Shown: positions 62,697 to 64,000 of the stretch, piece after piece
How the letters are laid out: every line of letters begins with the position of its first letter
Position numbering within the stretch: the first letter of the stretch is position 1
DNA from: CAXSBR01 sp964236495
Lineage (GTDB): Bacteria; Actinomycetota; Actinomycetes; Mycobacteriales; Jatrophihabitantaceae
Assembly: GCA_964236495.1 (NCBI GenBank)
Contig: CAXSBR010000004.1
Coordinates: 124,001 to 188,000, forward strand
DNA length: 64,000 nt
Direction of reading: 5' to 3'
Made by a program: the position numbers and the translations under genes
Notes under the pieces: model-generated
The model's input: only the letters and a program-made list of their open reading frames with translations
Told to the model about the DNA's origin: nothing
The model's database searches: none

Positions 62697-64000
62697 ATGA
62701 CCGATTCATCCACTCGCATCAACGAATTGCCCGATGACCTCAAAGACGTCTTAGTAGGCGATCTGCCCGAGGACGTCATCATCGAACCGCTGGCAGCGCA
62801 CGTCGAGACCGCCCCGGAGAACCCCAACTTCAGCGACTTCGACATCGACGCGCGCATCGTCGAGGCGTTGTCGTCGGTCGGCATTCTGCGCACGTTCGCC
62901 ATCCAGGAGATGACGCTGCCCATCGCACTGGCCGGCAACGACCTCATTGGCCAGGCGCGCACCGGAACGGGCAAGACGCTGGGCTTCGGGGTGCCGCTGC
63001 TCAACCGGCTGAACCTGCCCAGTCAGCCCGGCGCCGCACCGCAGGCACTTGTCGTCGCCCCTACCCGTGAACTGGCCGTGCAGGTGTCGGCCGACCTGGC
63101 CGCCGCGGGCAAGCTACTGGGCGCGCGCGTACTCACCATTTACGGCGGCCGAGCCTACGAACCACAGATCGAGGCGCTGCGCCGAGGCGTCGACGTAATA
63201 GTCGGCACGCCCGGACGGCTGCTGGACCTGGCCCAACAGGGCCACCTGGTGCTCGGCGCGGTACGCATTCTGGTTCTCGACGAGGCCGACGAAATGCTCG
63301 ACCTCGGTTTCCTGCCCGACATCGAGAAGATCATGTCGACGCTGCCGGCCCAGCGTCAGACCATGCTGTTCTCGGCCACCATGCCGGGCCCGATCGTGGC
63401 GCTGGCCCGCCAGTTCATGGATCAGCCGGTCCAGATCCGCGCCGAGTCCGACCGGCATACCCCGGCGACCGAGCACGTCGACCAGTTCGCCTACCGCGCC
63501 CACGCCATGGACAAGGTCGAACTGATCGTCAAGGTGCTGCAGGCTCGTGGTCGCGGTCTGACGATGGTGTTCACCCGCACCAAGCGCACCGCGCAGAAGG
63601 TGGCCGACGAGCTCGAGGATCGCGGGTTCGCCGCGGCCGCGGTGCACGGCGACCTGGGCCAAGGCGCCCGCGAGCAGGCGTTGCGCGCCTTCCGCTCGGG
63701 CAAGGTCGACATCCTCGTCGCCACCGACGTTGCCGCCCGCGGGCTGGATGTGGACGACGTCACCCACGTGGTGAACTACCAGTGCCCCGAGGACGCGATG
63801 ACCTACGTCCATCGCATCGGGCGGACCGCGCGGGCAGGGAAATCCGGCAACGCGGTGACGCTGGTCGACTGGGACGATCTACCCAAGTGGAAGCTGATCT
63901 GCGATCAGCTGGACCTGCCGATGCATGAGCCGGTCGAGACGTATTCCACGTCGGCCCACCTGTTCCTCGAGCTCGACATCCCGACCGACGCCGGCTCCAC
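62697..64000 (+). CDS. DEAD-box RNA helicase (partial, runs off the window)
   Basis: The first 434 codons of an RhlE-type helicase: Q motif region RTFAIQEMTLPIALAG, motif I ARTGTGKT, PTRELAVQV, GTPGRLLDL, DEAD as LVLDEADEMLDLGFLPD, SAT, VFTRTKRTAQ, TDVAARGLDV and HRIGRTARAGKSG. It unwinds RNA, probably in ribosome assembly or RNA decay. ATG 62697 has AAGGA five bases upstream. The C-terminal tail lies beyond the end. Confidence 0.93.
   Translation, partial: MTDSSTRINELPDDLKDVLVGDLPEDVIIEPLAAHVETAPENPNFSDFDIDARIVEALSSVGILRTFAIQEMTLPIALAGNDLIGQARTGTGKTLGFGVPLLNRLNLPSQPGAAPQALVVAPTRELAVQVSADLAAAGKLLGARVLTIYGGRAYEPQIEALRRGVDVIVGTPGRLLDLAQQGHLVLGAVRILVLDEADEMLDLGFLPDIEKIMSTLPAQRQTMLFSATMPGPIVALARQFMDQPVQIRAESDRHTPATEHVDQFAYRAHAMDKVELIVKVLQARGRGLTMVFTRTKRTAQKVADELEDRGFAAAAVHGDLGQGAREQALRAFRSGKVDILVATDVAARGLDVDDVTHVVNYQCPEDAMTYVHRIGRTARAGKSGNAVTLVDWDDLPKWKLICDQLDLPMHEPVETYSTSAHLFLELDIPTDAGS

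Overview
This window is chromosomal DNA from a high-GC actinobacterium (class Actinomycetes). The evidence is a fused 2-oxoglutarate dehydrogenase/acyltransferase (kgd), two WhiB proteins (WhiB1-like and WhiB7-like), a SigR/RsrA redox pair, mycoredoxin, nickel superoxide dismutase, AdnAB helicase-nuclease, frequent GTG starts and GTGA stop/start overlaps. From memory of gene order, two blocks resemble Mycobacterium tuberculosis: 10.4-19.4 kb (whiB1, pdtaS, rshA/sigH, SRAP, aroA, rsgA; about Rv3219-Rv3228) and 26.6-64 kb (UPF0182, PDZ protease, DUF2342, Rv3196/Rv3197-like genes, whiB7, uvrD2, mrx1, nudC, adnAB, ATL, moeZ, DUF3107, DEAD helicase; about Rv3193c-Rv3211). The nickel SOD and the repeat content argue against Mycobacterium itself. 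I cannot name the genus.

Layout. 0-10 kb: sugar-acid dehydratase, kgd, a YczE membrane protein beside a remnant of its MocR-type regulator, divergent nickel-SOD protease and sodN, phosphatase, lipid kinase. 10-15 kb: stress control (whiB1, pdtaS, a degenerate biotin-carboxylase-like gene, rsrA-sigR with a sequence-perfect SigR promoter). 15-26 kb: ybaK, SRAP, aroA-rsgA, aminotransferase, hisN, a cyclic-nucleotide-binding/thioredoxin-reductase-like gene broken by an in-frame TGA, and an initiator tRNA. 26-40 kb: membrane and proteolysis genes, aarF-type kinase, and whiB7 behind a leader-peptide/terminator attenuator. 40-64 kb: DNA repair and maintenance (uvrD2, adnAB, ku, a LigD-type polymerase domain, an ATL protein), mycoredoxin, nudC, peptidases, moeZ, DUF3107 and the start of a DEAD-box helicase.

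The most unusual property is pervasive short tandem repeats. Arrays inside reading frames use units divisible by three (9, 12, 15, 18 and 54 bp) and lengthen proteins without breaking them. Several noncoding arrays use units that are not multiples of three (16, 19, 22 bp). A 54-bp unit encoding an 18-residue peptide recurs at three places: inside uvrD2, inside the nuclease domain of adnB, and in the aminotransferase-operon/hisN intergenic region. Both 100-N assembly gaps fall inside such arrays. No CRISPR array, prophage or insertion sequence was recognised.
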